The notes under the pieces were generated by a model. That model was not told the DNA's origin. It saw only the letters and a list, made by a program, of their open reading frames with translations, and searched no databases. From assembly GCA_019639155.1 (NCBI GenBank), contig JAHBSJ010000001.1, forward strand, positions 372,001-436,000: a stretch of DNA of 64,000 bases, written 5' to 3'. The stretch's first letter is position 1. Each line of letters begins with the position of its first letter. This document shows positions 16,801 through 23,858 of the stretch, piece after piece. A program made the translations under genes and the position numbers. This stretch comes from Acidobacteriota bacterium (GTDB lineage Bacteria > Acidobacteriota > Blastocatellia > Pyrinomonadales > Pyrinomonadaceae).

Positions 16801-17807
16801 CCGTCAGGAATGACGACGGCAGCTATAAACAGGTCCCGCCTGAAGAGGCCCTGCGGCTGAACGCCGAGGCAAAGGCAGCCGGCAAGCCAGCTCCAGCGGT
16901 CAACGAAGAAGGGCCGATACACCCGATCTACGCGTACCTGTTCATCGCGGATAAGTTCGAGGGCGTGATCCTGGTCAACGCCGCGACGCTGCTCGACGGC
17001 GACCCGCGGAACAACTTCCTTGGCCGTTCGCTGACGTACAATCCCGGCGGCGTACTGACGGGAGCGAACAATATCGTTCTGGCCGGAAATTACGCTTATG
17101 TAACAACGGACCGCAGCCTTGTGATCATCGATTTTTCGACGCCGCTGCAGCCGCGTATCGTCAAGGAAATGCCGTTCGACAACCCGCGTGCTGTCGCGAT
17201 CCAGTTCCTGTATGCATTTGTGGTGGACAGGACCGGAATGCATGTTCTTGATATCAAAGAACTGCAAACCAACGGCAATGTCCGCAAGGTCGAGGGAGCG
17301 ACGGTACCGCTTTCGCACGCGCACGATATCTACGTCGCCCGCACCTATGCCTACGTTGCCAACGGCAGCGACGGCATCGCGATAATAGACGTAGAAAAAC
17401 CCGAACAACCGCGGCTCGATCAGATGTTCTCGGCGGACGGCACCATCAACGACGCGCATTCGATCAAGGTCGCGATGACGAACGCCAGCCTCTACGGCTA
17501 TGTGGCCGACGGCAAGAACGGCTTAAAGGTCCTGCAGTTGACCGATCCGGAAACTATGCCGACGTATGCCGGTTTCAGCCCGCGGCCCGAACCGCGGCTG
17601 ATCGCTACGTTCAAGACAAAGGGTGAGGCCCTGAGCATCTCAAAAGGCCTCGACCGCGACCGTGCCGTTGACGAAAGCGGCAATCAGCTGGCAGTTTTCG
17701 GCCGTCGCGGTGCGCGTCCCTTCAATTTCGAGGAAGTGATGCGAATGCTCAGAACGAACAACGGCACAGGCGATTTCTTTACCGTTTCTGATGAACCAGT
17801 GGAATAG
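13812..17807 (+). CDS. Giant decaheme c-type cytochrome with C-terminal LVIVD beta-propeller
   Basis: The 1331-residue protein starts with a hydrophobic segment (VKIAVLLVFAGILAVSALW), either an anchor or a signal peptide. An Ala/Pro linker and a large cytochrome region follow. Ten CxxCH motifs occur: CLKCH, CTACH, CGSCH, CTSCH, CMTCH, CVDCH, CVDCH, CYACH, CFGCH and CSDCH. The last is near residue 835. The C-terminal part (about 870-1270) contains repeated LVIVD-type blades (YAYVAAGKGGLRVYDI, YAYVTTDRSLVIIDF, YAFVVDRTGMHVLDI, YAYVANGSDGIAIIDV, YGYVADGKNGLKVLQL), predicted to fold as a beta-propeller. The propeller may bind a partner or substrate outside the cell. It follows the porin gene closely, and a secreted HExxH protein gene comes nine bases later. 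The enzymatic activity, if any, is unknown. Confidence 0.88.
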   Translation: MADKTFNATRVKIAVLLVFAGILAVSALWRMETKAELSSRQNAAQPAPAATATPEEAAAAPTPAAAAEAPAAPVEGCLKCHGNIEPMHRYNNRGDVFDTLVDGKDAIGLTCTACHGGNPASIIQKDAHVQPRFPKEWGCKNGECSSKNPERSNTLLAKESQEFVRFINPGDFRVVAQACGSCHAETNEKSARSMMAHGAMLWGAALYNNGGFHLKDTHFGESYNEDGRPQALFQTPEPTREEQAFKGFIPSLFPLPRWELSQPGNILRVFERGGKRRLEVGLPDKEEEPGRPDKGLSPRGLGTLNRTDPVYLGLQKTRLLDPTLNFLGTNDHPGDYRSAGCTSCHVIYANDRSKTISAQYADHGNQGFTATADKSIPRNQSGHPIKHQFTSQIPTAQCMTCHMHPGTNMLSTYLGQMWWDNESDGKHMYPADRQINPSQDDEARKLDKNPEGSSLRGLWSDSVFLQQTGTPEFNAKLDRVQFGDAHGHGWMFKNVYKKDRKGNLLDKDDQIVLPGDPAKWNKAVHLQDIHLEKGMHCVDCHFRQDNHGTGILYNEPRAAIEIGCVDCHGSMRSKANTITSGPAVMPPPRGEINRRTQQNKPLVGRDLTLLQFRGVDGRRMPVMQVMTTALLRNKKCTDKKTGEEIPLKVGDIVQNSMVEPGLCWKVTQTVDTVTPGNDDYSEKSAYAKTMQRDNATWGDAKASDEMLAHRENSMTCYACHTSWVTSCFGCHLSMEANRKMPNRHNEGGMSRNFTSYNFQVLRDDIFMLGKDGTVTGHQVAPVASRSAVLVSSRNQNREWIYSQQQTISAEGFSGQSFSTHVPHTVRGKETQGCSDCHVSKDKDNNAWLAQVMLQGTNFVNFIGRYVYVATGHALEAVVVTEHTEPQAVYGSNLHKLAYKDNYDRFVRNGRKLTEFYENKGRPEALQVQVRGEYAYVAAGKGGLRVYDIAQIDHKGFSERIVTAPVSPLGQKFYVPTKYAAAVASPTTLGVDPTRWRTVRNDDGSYKQVPPEEALRLNAEAKAAGKPAPAVNEEGPIHPIYAYLFIADKFEGVILVNAATLLDGDPRNNFLGRSLTYNPGGVLTGANNIVLAGNYAYVTTDRSLVIIDFSTPLQPRIVKEMPFDNPRAVAIQFLYAFVVDRTGMHVLDIKELQTNGNVRKVEGATVPLSHAHDIYVARTYAYVANGSDGIAIIDVEKPEQPRLDQMFSADGTINDAHSIKVAMTNASLYGYVADGKNGLKVLQLTDPETMPTYAGFSPRPEPRLIATFKTKGEALSISKGLDRDRAVDESGNQLAVFGRRGARPFNFEEVMRMLRTNNGTGDFFTVSDEPVE

Positions 17808-17815
17808 GTTTCGAT

Positions 17816-18586
17816 ATGTTCCTTTGGCGAATGGCAGTTCCGACCTTGTTCGCGGTGTTCGTTTATGCCGCTGCAGGTACGGCGTACGCACGCATCGTCG
17901 AGGATGTCCCTATCAAGTGGCAAGAAAATTATCAGCAATGGAAAGCAGAGCTATTTTCGGCAGAGGTCGGGCGCTCGCGTTGGCGGGCCTTCGAGAATGA
18001 CGATTCTTTCACACTCACCGTAACCGTATCGGAGAAGTACATTCGCGGTGCGGGAACCGACGCCTTTGAGTGGGATGCTGACGGCCGCCTGATCGCGGCA
18101 ACGATCACGCTCGGTTACGAACTCGACCTCGGCTTCCCTGAACCCGTTTACTATCCTGTCCTTCATTCGATCTCGGCGATCTCAAGCTACCGCAAGGCTA
18201 TTCGCAGGGGAGCACTGGCCGGTGCAAAGTTCGCACACGAATTGAGCCACGTCGAGAATGCCAAACTTGAGAACGCCGAAGAGTTTCTGCTGCAAAAGCA
18301 GTTGATGCCGGTTTATGTCTCTATCTTTCTTTCAAACGGCCAGAACACTGCCGACAAGAAACTCCGTGAACTTGCGGATCAAATGGGCGGCACTCCGGTC
18401 GAACTTTGGTCCGCTCGTGAATATGCCAGCGAACTGGACACTTTGGACTACCTTGCCGAACGGCTGGCCAATGATCGGCAACGGTGCCTCGTTTTTCGTC
18501 GCCTTAAACGCAATTTGAATGACTATTCCCGTGAACATATGCCGCTGTTCGAGGCTCGGCCTGCGTATGCCAAGCTTCGGTGCTGA
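17816..18586 (+). CDS. Secreted HExxH protein (putative metalloprotease-like) of unknown family
   Basis: The product has 256 residues with a signal peptide (MAVPTLFAVFVYAAAGTAYA). A motif FAHELSHVENAKLENAEE contains HExxH (HELSH) followed by acidic residues, which would suit a zinc site. No other family feature is recognised. Two cysteines lie near the C-terminus. The gene starts eight bases after the decaheme stop and is the last gene of the plus arm, ending 30 bases before a rho-independent terminator. It may process or modify a component of the conduit, or the HExxH may be coincidental. The function is not assigned. Confidence 0.72.
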   Translation: MFLWRMAVPTLFAVFVYAAAGTAYARIVEDVPIKWQENYQQWKAELFSAEVGRSRWRAFENDDSFTLTVTVSEKYIRGAGTDAFEWDADGRLIAATITLGYELDLGFPEPVYYPVLHSISAISSYRKAIRRGALAGAKFAHELSHVENAKLENAEEFLLQKQLMPVYVSIFLSNGQNTADKKLRELADQMGGTPVELWSAREYASELDTLDYLAERLANDRQRCLVFRRLKRNLNDYSREHMPLFEARPAYAKLRC

Positions 18587-18616
18587 AGGCACGTTTTAGA
18601 TGATGAATACAAAAGG

Positions 18617-18645
18617 AAAAGGCATCCTTGACGGATGCCTTTTTT
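18617..18645. terminator. Bidirectional rho-independent terminator
   Basis: A 7-bp stem GGCATCC/GGATGCC with a 5-base loop is flanked by AAAA and TTTTTT. It can end the plus-strand cytochrome arm and the minus-strand tRNA-Ala transcript. Confidence 0.85.
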
Positions 18646-18651
18646 GAAAGT

Positions 18652-18727
18652 TGGTGGAGACGAGGGGGATCGAACCCCTGACCTCATGAATGCCATTCAT
18701 GCGCTCTCCCAGCTGAGCTACGTCCCC
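18652..18727 (-). tRNA. tRNA-Ala (anticodon GGC)
   Basis: This 76-nt gene includes an encoded CCA. The acceptor arms GGGGACG and CGTCTCC pair with the G3-U70 wobble that identifies alanine tRNAs. The D-arm region GTAGCTCAGCTGGGAGAGC and T-arm GGTTCGATCC are canonical. The 7-base anticodon loop ATGGCAT places GGC at 34-36. A terminator hairpin follows six bases downstream. Confidence 0.97.
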
Positions 18728-18732
18728 GAATT

Positions 18733-18773
18733 TACCTTCCGAGTTCGGAGTTGCGACTTCCGAGTCGGAATTT
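18733..18773. repeat. Short word-type inverted repeat after tRNA-Ala
   Basis: Several copies of TTCCGAGT/TCGGAGT-like words alternate in both orientations (TTCCGAGTTCGGAGT, then ACTTCCGAGTCGGAA), so the segment can fold on itself. No gene is seen in the gap between tRNA-Ala and the crotonase gene. Confidence 0.55.
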
Positions 18774-18847
18774 TGAATCTATCGAAAATATGCGGATCGG
18801 TCAAGCCTGATGACTTCGGGAAGAGAGCCAAACTTTGCTATAACAAT

Positions 18848-18915
18848 TCTCCCCCCATCTCTGCGCTTTCCTCGGCGGTCTCTGCGTTGATATACGCAAA
18901 CGCAGAGTTAGCAAA
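18848..18915. repeat. CTCTGCG-word inverted repeat
   Basis: The left arm contains TCTCTGCGC and GTCTCTGCGTTG; the right arm contains AACGCAGAG and GCGACGCTGAG. The arms are separated by a short AT-rich loop. The same vocabulary recurs at 61317-61401. Confidence 0.65.
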
Positions 18916-18961
18916 AGGGGCGACGCTGAGTACGCCGAGCTTAGCATGCATCAGCCGCTTT

Positions 18962-19738
18962 CTATTTCCCCTTAAAAACAGGCTTGCGTTTTTCCAGGAA
19001 CGCCGAAACGCCTTCCTGCTTGTCTTCGGTCGAAAAGCAGATCGCGAACAGATCGACCTCGCGGCGGAGGCCTTCGTCCAGGTTTGACCGCGATGCGAAT
19101 TTGACGGCCTCTTTCGCAAGCTGCAGGGCGATCGGTGCTTTTTCGGAGATCTTTTCGGCGAGCTTCATCGTTTCCGCCTCGAGCTGATCGGCAGGAAAAA
19201 CGTGATTGACAAGGCCGAATTTCAGTGCCGTTTCGGCGTCGATCATGTCGCCCGTCAGGTTCATTTCCATCGAGCGGCCTTCGCCGATCAGGCGTGTCAG
19301 ACGCTGAGTTCCGCCGCCGCCGGGAATTATGCCGAGGTTAATTTCGGGCTGGCCGAACTTCGCGTTGTCGCTGCAAACGCGTATGTCGCACGCGAGGGCG
19401 AGCTCGTTGCCGCCGCCGAGGCAAAAGCCGTTGACCATCGCAATGACAGGTTTCGGAAAGATGTCGATCGAATTGAACAGGGTACGTTCCTGAAACTGGC
19501 TTCGCTGCGTAACGGGTGTCTGGCCTTCGAATTCGGAAATATCGGCCCCCGCGATAAAAGCACGATCGCCGGAACCGGTCAATACAACGACGACGACATC
19601 ATCGTCGCGGCGAAGTTCGTCGAGTGCGGCTATGCCTTCGGCGTGCACTTTGGAGTTGAGTGCATTTAATTTATCAGGACGGTTAATGGTTATCACGGCG
19701 ACCCTGCCGCGTTTTTCTAAAGTAATGGTCTCGTACAT
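18962..19738 (-). CDS. Enoyl-CoA hydratase/isomerase (crotonase) family protein
   Basis: The 258-residue length is typical for the family. The oxyanion-hole segments AFIAGADISEF and GFCLGGGNELALACDIR are present, and so is the region PEINLGIIPGGGGTQRL that holds one catalytic Glu. The second acid lies in the following helix (LIGEGRSMEMNLTG). It would hydrate trans-2-enoyl-CoA in the cytoplasm as part of fatty-acid or amino-acid degradation; exact chain length cannot be told. No other beta-oxidation gene is adjacent. A word-type inverted repeat separates it from the PilZ gene upstream. Confidence 0.93.
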   Translation of the reverse strand: MYETITLEKRGRVAVITINRPDKLNALNSKVHAEGIAALDELRRDDDVVVVVLTGSGDRAFIAGADISEFEGQTPVTQRSQFQERTLFNSIDIFPKPVIAMVNGFCLGGGNELALACDIRVCSDNAKFGQPEINLGIIPGGGGTQRLTRLIGEGRSMEMNLTGDMIDAETALKFGLVNHVFPADQLEAETMKLAEKISEKAPIALQLAKEAVKFASRSNLDEGLRREVDLFAICFSTEDKQEGVSAFLEKRKPVFKGK

Positions 19739-19749
19739 AAGAGTGCTTC

Positions 19750-19842
19750 AATGTGAAAAAGTGAAAATGTGAAAAAGAGAAGAGGCTTGAGGCATTCGAG
19801 AAGCCCAGTTTTTCACCTTCTCACTTTTTCACATTTTCACTT
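19750..19842. repeat. GTGAAAAA-word inverted repeat
   Basis: The left arm is a run of GTGAAAA words (AATGTGAAAAAGTGAAAATG...). The right arm is its approximate reverse complement (CACTTTTTCACATTTTCACTTC), ending directly at the stop of the PilZ gene. The inner flanks AGGC/GCCC also pair. It lies between two minus-strand genes. Confidence 0.75.
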
Positions 19843-20217
19843 CTATTCGCTGACGCCTTGGACGATGTTGTCGTCAGCGATCCACGCGACAAAGAGCCGC
19901 AGCCAGCTTTCTTTCGGTTCCTCTATCGACACGCCGATCCGCGATGTTCCGTAACTCGCCGGCATCACACGCACGACCTGCGCCTTGACCTCGACAGGAG
20001 CACCATTCGGGCGATGTGAACGTATGTAAAGATTTTCGCCGGGAGCGATCGGCTGGTTCAATTGGAACAAAGCACCGAGCGTCGAAATATCGTCGGTCTC
20101 CGTAGGCTCGCTCCACGTCGAGCCGTCGTCGGCCTTTCCGGACACGACGATGGGTAGGCGCAAGGCCATTCGGAGTGCGAACCTTTTCTCCTCAAAAAGA
20201 GGCTGTGTGGATGCCAT
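19843..20217 (-). CDS. PilZ domain protein (c-di-GMP receptor-like)
   Basis: The ATG at 20217 gives 124 residues. Both c-di-GMP-binding signatures of PilZ domains are present: an RxxxR motif (RMALR) and a D/N-x-S-x-x-G motif (DISTLG) further along. The rest is beta-strand rich and ends with a short acidic tail. It is probably a stand-alone cytoplasmic effector that senses cyclic di-GMP; the output is unknown. A TTG start five codons upstream is possible. No Shine-Dalgarno sequence is evident before either start. Confidence 0.85.
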   Translation of the reverse strand: MASTQPLFEEKRFALRMALRLPIVVSGKADDGSTWSEPTETDDISTLGALFQLNQPIAPGENLYIRSHRPNGAPVEVKAQVVRVMPASYGTSRIGVSIEEPKESWLRLFVAWIADDNIVQGVSE

Positions 20218-20409
20218 GGCGGTCGTAGACAAACTAAAACCCTAACATATTAGCACGAATAGGGGCTTTTTCGGAACAATTTGCATTGGAACGCGGCAAC
20301 GAAAATTAGTAAAACCGAGCATTTCACCGGTCTTGCCGGCCGTGCACACTCGGCAAGATAGACTAAGCCGACCGCAGACCTCTATACTGAATTGAAGGAA
20401 CATTTGATC

Positions 20410-21408
20410 ATGGAAATTGAGACCATCCACAGAAAGGTTGTGATACTCGGCTCAGGGCCGGCGGGACTGACTGCGGCAATATATGCCGGCCGTGCGCAGC
20501 TTGATCCGTTGGTGATCGACGGGCCGCAGCCCGGCGGGCAATTGACGATAACGACCGACGTTGAAAATTATCCCGGCTTTGCCGAGGGAATTATGGGTCC
20601 TGCTCTTATGGAACAATTCCGCTCGCAGGCTGAGCGTTTCGGCACAGAGATAATCAATGTATGGATCGACAGCGTAGATCTGTCGGCGAGGCCATTCACG
20701 CTGAACGCCAAATCAAGTGCAGACAGCGACGAGATCATCAAGATCATCAAGGCTGAAACGCTGATCATCGCGACCGGCGCATCGGCAAAATGGCTCGGTA
20801 TTCCGGGCGAGGCTCCCGTGCCCGAAGGGCTGGGCGGCAACGGCGTTTCGGCATGTGCGACCTGCGACGGTTTCTTTTTCCGCGGCAAGCCTATCGTCGT
20901 GGTTGGCGGCGGCGACACCGCTATGGAAGAAGCTCTTTTCCTGACCAAATTTGCCTCGAAGGTGACCGTGGTTCACCGGCGTGACGAGTTTCGAGCGTCA
21001 AAGATCATGCAGGACCGCGTGCTCGCCCATGAAAAGATCGAGGTGCTTTGGAATACCGAGGTCAAAGAGATACACGGGACGAAGGAAACGGGCGTCGAGA
21101 GCGTAACGCTGTTCAACAACGTGACCAATGAGACGACAAGTTTCCCGACCGAGGGAGTCTTTATCGCGATCGGCCACGAGCCGAATACAAAGCTCTTCCG
21201 CGGTGTTCTGGATATGGATGAGACCGGCTATCTGATAACGGAAGGCCGTTCGACTAAGACGAACGTTGAGGGAGTTTTCGCCTCGGGCGATGCTCAGGAT
21301 TCTTATTATCGCCAAGCCATAACTGCCGCCGGAACAGGCTGCATGGCGGCGATCGATGCCGAGCGTTTCCTCGCCGAACACGAGGGCGACGCAGCGGCCG
21401 CCGCATAG
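20410..21408 (+). CDS. trxB: Thioredoxin reductase
   Basis: The ATG at 20410 gives 332 residues; AAGGA lies ten bases upstream and a TATACT hexamer 22 bases before it. The FAD-binding motif GSGPAGLTAAIYAGRA is at about 14-29, the redox pair C149-A-T-C152 follows, and the NADPH-binding motif GGGDTAMEEALF comes after it. The C-terminal FAD motif GVFASGDAQD is present. It reduces thioredoxin with NADPH in the cytoplasm. Its stop is six bases from the stop of the convergent lipocalin gene. An in-frame TTG at 20392 is less likely because of the Shine-Dalgarno position. Confidence 0.95.
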   Translation: MEIETIHRKVVILGSGPAGLTAAIYAGRAQLDPLVIDGPQPGGQLTITTDVENYPGFAEGIMGPALMEQFRSQAERFGTEIINVWIDSVDLSARPFTLNAKSSADSDEIIKIIKAETLIIATGASAKWLGIPGEAPVPEGLGGNGVSACATCDGFFFRGKPIVVVGGGDTAMEEALFLTKFASKVTVVHRRDEFRASKIMQDRVLAHEKIEVLWNTEVKEIHGTKETGVESVTLFNNVTNETTSFPTEGVFIAIGHEPNTKLFRGVLDMDETGYLITEGRSTKTNVEGVFASGDAQDSYYRQAITAAGTGCMAAIDAERFLAEHEGDAAAAA

Positions 21409-21414
21409 GTTTAC

Positions 21415-22005
21415 CTACTCAGTTGAGACGACACGTCCGTCGCGGACGGCGGCATTCTGCGGCGTTCGAACGATGCGCTTTGCGTCGAATCCCATCGCCT
21501 CGGCTCGGGTGATGATCGCCTGAAATTTTGCTTCATCCATCGACGGCGTTCGGCTGAGTATCCAGAAATAGTTCCTGCCGGGCTCTGAAACCACGGCGTA
21601 GCTGTAGTCTTCCGCCAGATCAACCACCCAATAATTCGCCCACACGAATGGAAGCCAGGACGTGAAGCCCGGAGCGAAACGCACCTTCAGTTTCGCATTG
21701 TTCTTCTTGTCCGCGACCTTTCCTTCTGCTGTTGCGGAATCGGTTACGCCGTCCTTCTTTGTGCAAGAGTTCAAAACCTCTATGCGGCCGTTCTGTTTGA
21801 TGGTGTACTGTGCGGTCGTGTTTGCGATGCACTGACGCTGAAATCGATTTGGATATTTGGCGATCTCATACCATTTGCCCGAGTAGCGTTTCAGGTCGAG
21901 ACCGCTGACCGGACGGAGCGGCTCAATTCGCGGTGAGCTTTGTCCGTTTGCCGAGACGACACCGAACAACAAAAGAAGAGAAAAAATTGCAACAGCAATA
22001 GGCAT
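21415..22005 (-). CDS. Secreted bacterial lipocalin (Blc-like)
   Basis: From ATG 22005 the protein has 196 residues and a signal peptide (MPIAVAIFSLLLLFGVVSA). The lipocalin signature YSGKWYEIAKYPNRFQ (GxW motif) is present, as are the second structural region (NYWVVDL) and a C-terminal part typical of Blc/apolipoprotein-D relatives. No lipobox is obvious, so it is probably periplasmic rather than lipid-anchored. The family binds fatty acids or lysolipids and is linked to envelope maintenance. An upstream TTG at 22056 opens the frame but places charged and cysteine residues before the signal peptide. Confidence 0.9.
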   Translation of the reverse strand: MPIAVAIFSLLLLFGVVSANGQSSPRIEPLRPVSGLDLKRYSGKWYEIAKYPNRFQRQCIANTTAQYTIKQNGRIEVLNSCTKKDGVTDSATAEGKVADKKNNAKLKVRFAPGFTSWLPFVWANYWVVDLAEDYSYAVVSEPGRNYFWILSRTPSMDEAKFQAIITRAEAMGFDAKRIVRTPQNAAVRDGRVVSTE

Positions 22006-22108
22006 ATCCGTAACCGCAGGACAATTCTTGTCCGCACAGATGATTTCGATGCGCAATACTTTTCAGATTCTGTTTATAATGTTTCACAGGAGTATTTGTA
22101 ATTGATCT

Positions 22109-22420
22109 ATGCCGATCTACGAATATAAATGTCAGCAGTGCGGTGCACATATCGAGGTGCGTCAGAGCGTGTCGGACGCTCCGCTGACGACATGCGAAAA
22201 ATGTCACGGGCCGCTTGAGAAGCAATGGTCGTTGTCCGGTTTTCAGTTCAAAGGTGCGGGTTGGTACGTAACCGATTATTCGAAAAAGGGCGGTGAAACC
22301 AAAGCAGCCGGCGAAAAAACCACCGCGGGCGAATCAACCGCTGCGGCCGACGCTGCATCCAACACTGCAAGCGGAACCGAAAAACCGTCCGGCGGCACGG
22401 ACACAAAGACCGCGGCCTGA
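22109..22420 (+). CDS. FmdB-type zinc-ribbon regulatory protein
   Basis: The 103 residues begin with the canonical FmdB zinc ribbon: MPIYEYKCQQCG followed by CEKCHGPLEKQW. A low-complexity Ala/Thr/Gly tail of about 45 residues follows. The family (FmdB/CxxC_CXXC_SSSS) is annotated as putative regulators, with little direct evidence. The stop shares one base with the ATG of the VWA gene (TGATG), so the two are translationally coupled. A TATAAT hexamer lies about 30 bases upstream and CAGGAG about 16 bases upstream. Confidence 0.88.
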   Translation: MPIYEYKCQQCGAHIEVRQSVSDAPLTTCEKCHGPLEKQWSLSGFQFKGAGWYVTDYSKKGGETKAAGEKTTAGESTAAADAASNTASGTEKPSGGTDTKTAA

Positions 22421-23322
22421 TGAGAACCTTCGTCCTTCGATCGCTGATGTTCAGCCTGCTCGCAGTTTTGCTCTGCGAAGGACTAAACGCGCAGTCGAGG
22501 CGGAGCGTACGCGGCATCGATCCGGACGGAACGGTGCTTTCTGTCACGGCTTCCCGCGAAAACACCGCGATCCCGATCCTCGCAGAGAACCTTTTCCTCT
22601 ACGAGAACGGTATCGAACAGAAGATACGAAATTTCGCTTTCGATCCTACGCCGGCGAAGATACTGATAGTTGTCGACAATTCGCTGACGCTGCCCGCCGC
22701 AACCGAAAAATTGCAGCAGGCGGTGATGGAATTCGCCTACGAGATCTATGACGGCGACCAGATATTCGTCATCGCATACGACGAAAAAGCCGAGATCATT
22801 CAGGAATGGACCGACGACGCGAAAAAGATCGAAACGAGCCTCGCCACGTTCCGCAAAAAGGGCAATCCCTATCTTTTTGACGCGCTTGATGTTTCAGTGG
22901 CAGAAATTCTGCTCCCGCTGATGCCCGGCACGCGGAAAACGGCGATCGTGCTTATAGGCGATGGGCTAGACCGCGGCAGCCGTATCGCGTTTGATAAAGT
23001 GCTGGCGAATCTGCAAACGCAGGACATCGTCGTCTATGCACTGCAGGTCAATGACCGGACGGGCGGTGCCTTTCGCCGCGACCAGCCGAAGGCAGGCGCA
23101 GTTATAAATCAACTGACCGAAGGAACAGGCGGGCTTGTTTTCCCGCTGGACGATGCCAAGAACGCCGCAAAGATCATCTGCGACGAACTGAAAAAGAACC
23201 GCTACTTGCTGTCATATATGCCTGCGAATACGTCATCATTCGACGCCCGCCGCATTCTGCTCACCGCTGAGGAAGGCGTCACCATACGCACTAAGATGAT
23301 GCATCCGCCGAATGTGAAGTAG
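22420..23322 (+). CDS. Secreted VWFA-domain protein of the acidobacterial type
   Basis: The 300-residue protein has a signal peptide (SLMFSLLAVLLCEGLNA) and a von Willebrand factor A domain from about residue 75. The metal-ion-dependent adhesion site starts as VVDNSLTL, a slightly altered DxSxS. Later elements (DALDVSVAE, VLIGDGLDRGS) match the Thr and Asp positions of the site. This matches the secreted VWFA family described mainly from Acidobacteria. It is probably exported and binds protein partners through the metal site. Its coupling with an FmdB zinc-ribbon gene is a curious pairing. The exact role is unknown. Confidence 0.87.
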   Translation: MRTFVLRSLMFSLLAVLLCEGLNAQSRRSVRGIDPDGTVLSVTASRENTAIPILAENLFLYENGIEQKIRNFAFDPTPAKILIVVDNSLTLPAATEKLQQAVMEFAYEIYDGDQIFVIAYDEKAEIIQEWTDDAKKIETSLATFRKKGNPYLFDALDVSVAEILLPLMPGTRKTAIVLIGDGLDRGSRIAFDKVLANLQTQDIVVYALQVNDRTGGAFRRDQPKAGAVINQLTEGTGGLVFPLDDAKNAAKIICDELKKNRYLLSYMPANTSSFDARRILLTAEEGVTIRTKMMHPPNVK

Positions 23323-23354
23323 CCGTTGAGATTCCCTTTCGTTTTGCAAAAGAA

Positions 23355-23363
23355 TGCTACAAT
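23355..23363 (+). promoter_or_regulatory. Extended -10 promoter element giving a leaderless toxin-antitoxin mRNA
   Basis: TGCTACAAT is an extended -10 whose TACAAT ends seven bases before the antitoxin ATG. Transcription would start at or next to the start codon, and no Shine-Dalgarno is present. Confidence 0.6.
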
Positions 23364-23370
23364 TCGTTCT

Positions 23371-23553
23371 ATGACGACAAAGGACTTAGTTATTGAGGCT
23401 GTGAAAGACCTGCCCGATGATGCTGCGATCGAGGATGCTATGGAGCGCCTGCTCCTGCTGGCTAAGATCGAACGAGGTATAGAACAAGCGGATTCCGGAA
23501 AGACCATTTCGCACGAACAGCTAAAGAACCGCATGGCAAAATGGCTAAAATAG
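23371..23553 (+). CDS. Antitoxin of a ParE/RelE-type toxin-antitoxin pair
   Basis: The ATG at 23371 gives 60 residues, acidic and helix-rich (DLPDDAAIEDAMERLLLLAKIE, split by the usual hinge). The C-terminus is amphipathic (SHEQLKNRMAKWLK), as in short RelB/ParD-like antitoxins whose C-terminal segment covers the toxin. The next gene starts 13 bases before its stop. Pairing with the toxin is the main evidence, since the family is too short and variable for a firm name. It would neutralise the toxin and probably autorepress the operon. Confidence 0.78.
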   Translation: MTTKDLVIEAVKDLPDDAAIEDAMERLLLLAKIERGIEQADSGKTISHEQLKNRMAKWLK

Positions 23554-23846
23554 CATGGACGCCGCAGGCAGCAGATGATCTGGAAGCGATAGCGGAATAC
23601 ATTGCCCTCGATTCCGAACACTACTCAAAGCTTTTTATCATAGAGATAGTTTCCTCGGTTGAGCGTTTAGCCAACCTGCCAAAGCGGGGACATGTCGTTC
23701 CGGAAATTCGGAGGTCTGAGATCCGTGAGATATTTGTTGGAAGCTATCGAATTATCTATCGGTGTCGCGAACAGACGGTCGAGATACTGACCATATATCA
23801 TGGTGCCCGCCTCTTAAAGCCGGAGACCATCGAGGTGCCCGAATAG
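23541..23846 (+). CDS. ParE/RelE superfamily toxin
   Basis: The 101-residue protein matches the ParE/RelE fold: an N-terminal MAKIAWTPQAADDLEAIAEY helix, the core (VERLANLPKRGHVVPEI) and the C-terminal strands (REIFVGSYRIIYRCREQTVEILTIYHGARLL). The conserved basic and aromatic residues near YRIIYR and the terminal HGARLL are present. It acts either on gyrase or on ribosome-bound mRNA; the sequence does not tell which. Its ATG overlaps the antitoxin gene. It is convergent with thyA, 12 bases away. Confidence 0.9.
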   Translation: MAKIAWTPQAADDLEAIAEYIALDSEHYSKLFIIEIVSSVERLANLPKRGHVVPEIRRSEIREIFVGSYRIIYRCREQTVEILTIYHGARLLKPETIEVPE

Positions 23847-23858
23847 AAACACAAAAGA

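Noticed and set aside
16263..17459. 398-residue minus-strand open frame inside the decaheme gene
   Set aside because: It is a shadow of the plus-strand gene: the LVIVD repeats and CxxCH motifs are on the other strand and the minus frame has no recognisable domain.
18617..18780. Integration site at tRNA-Ala
   Set aside because: No integrase gene and no duplicated tRNA 3' end were seen nearby.
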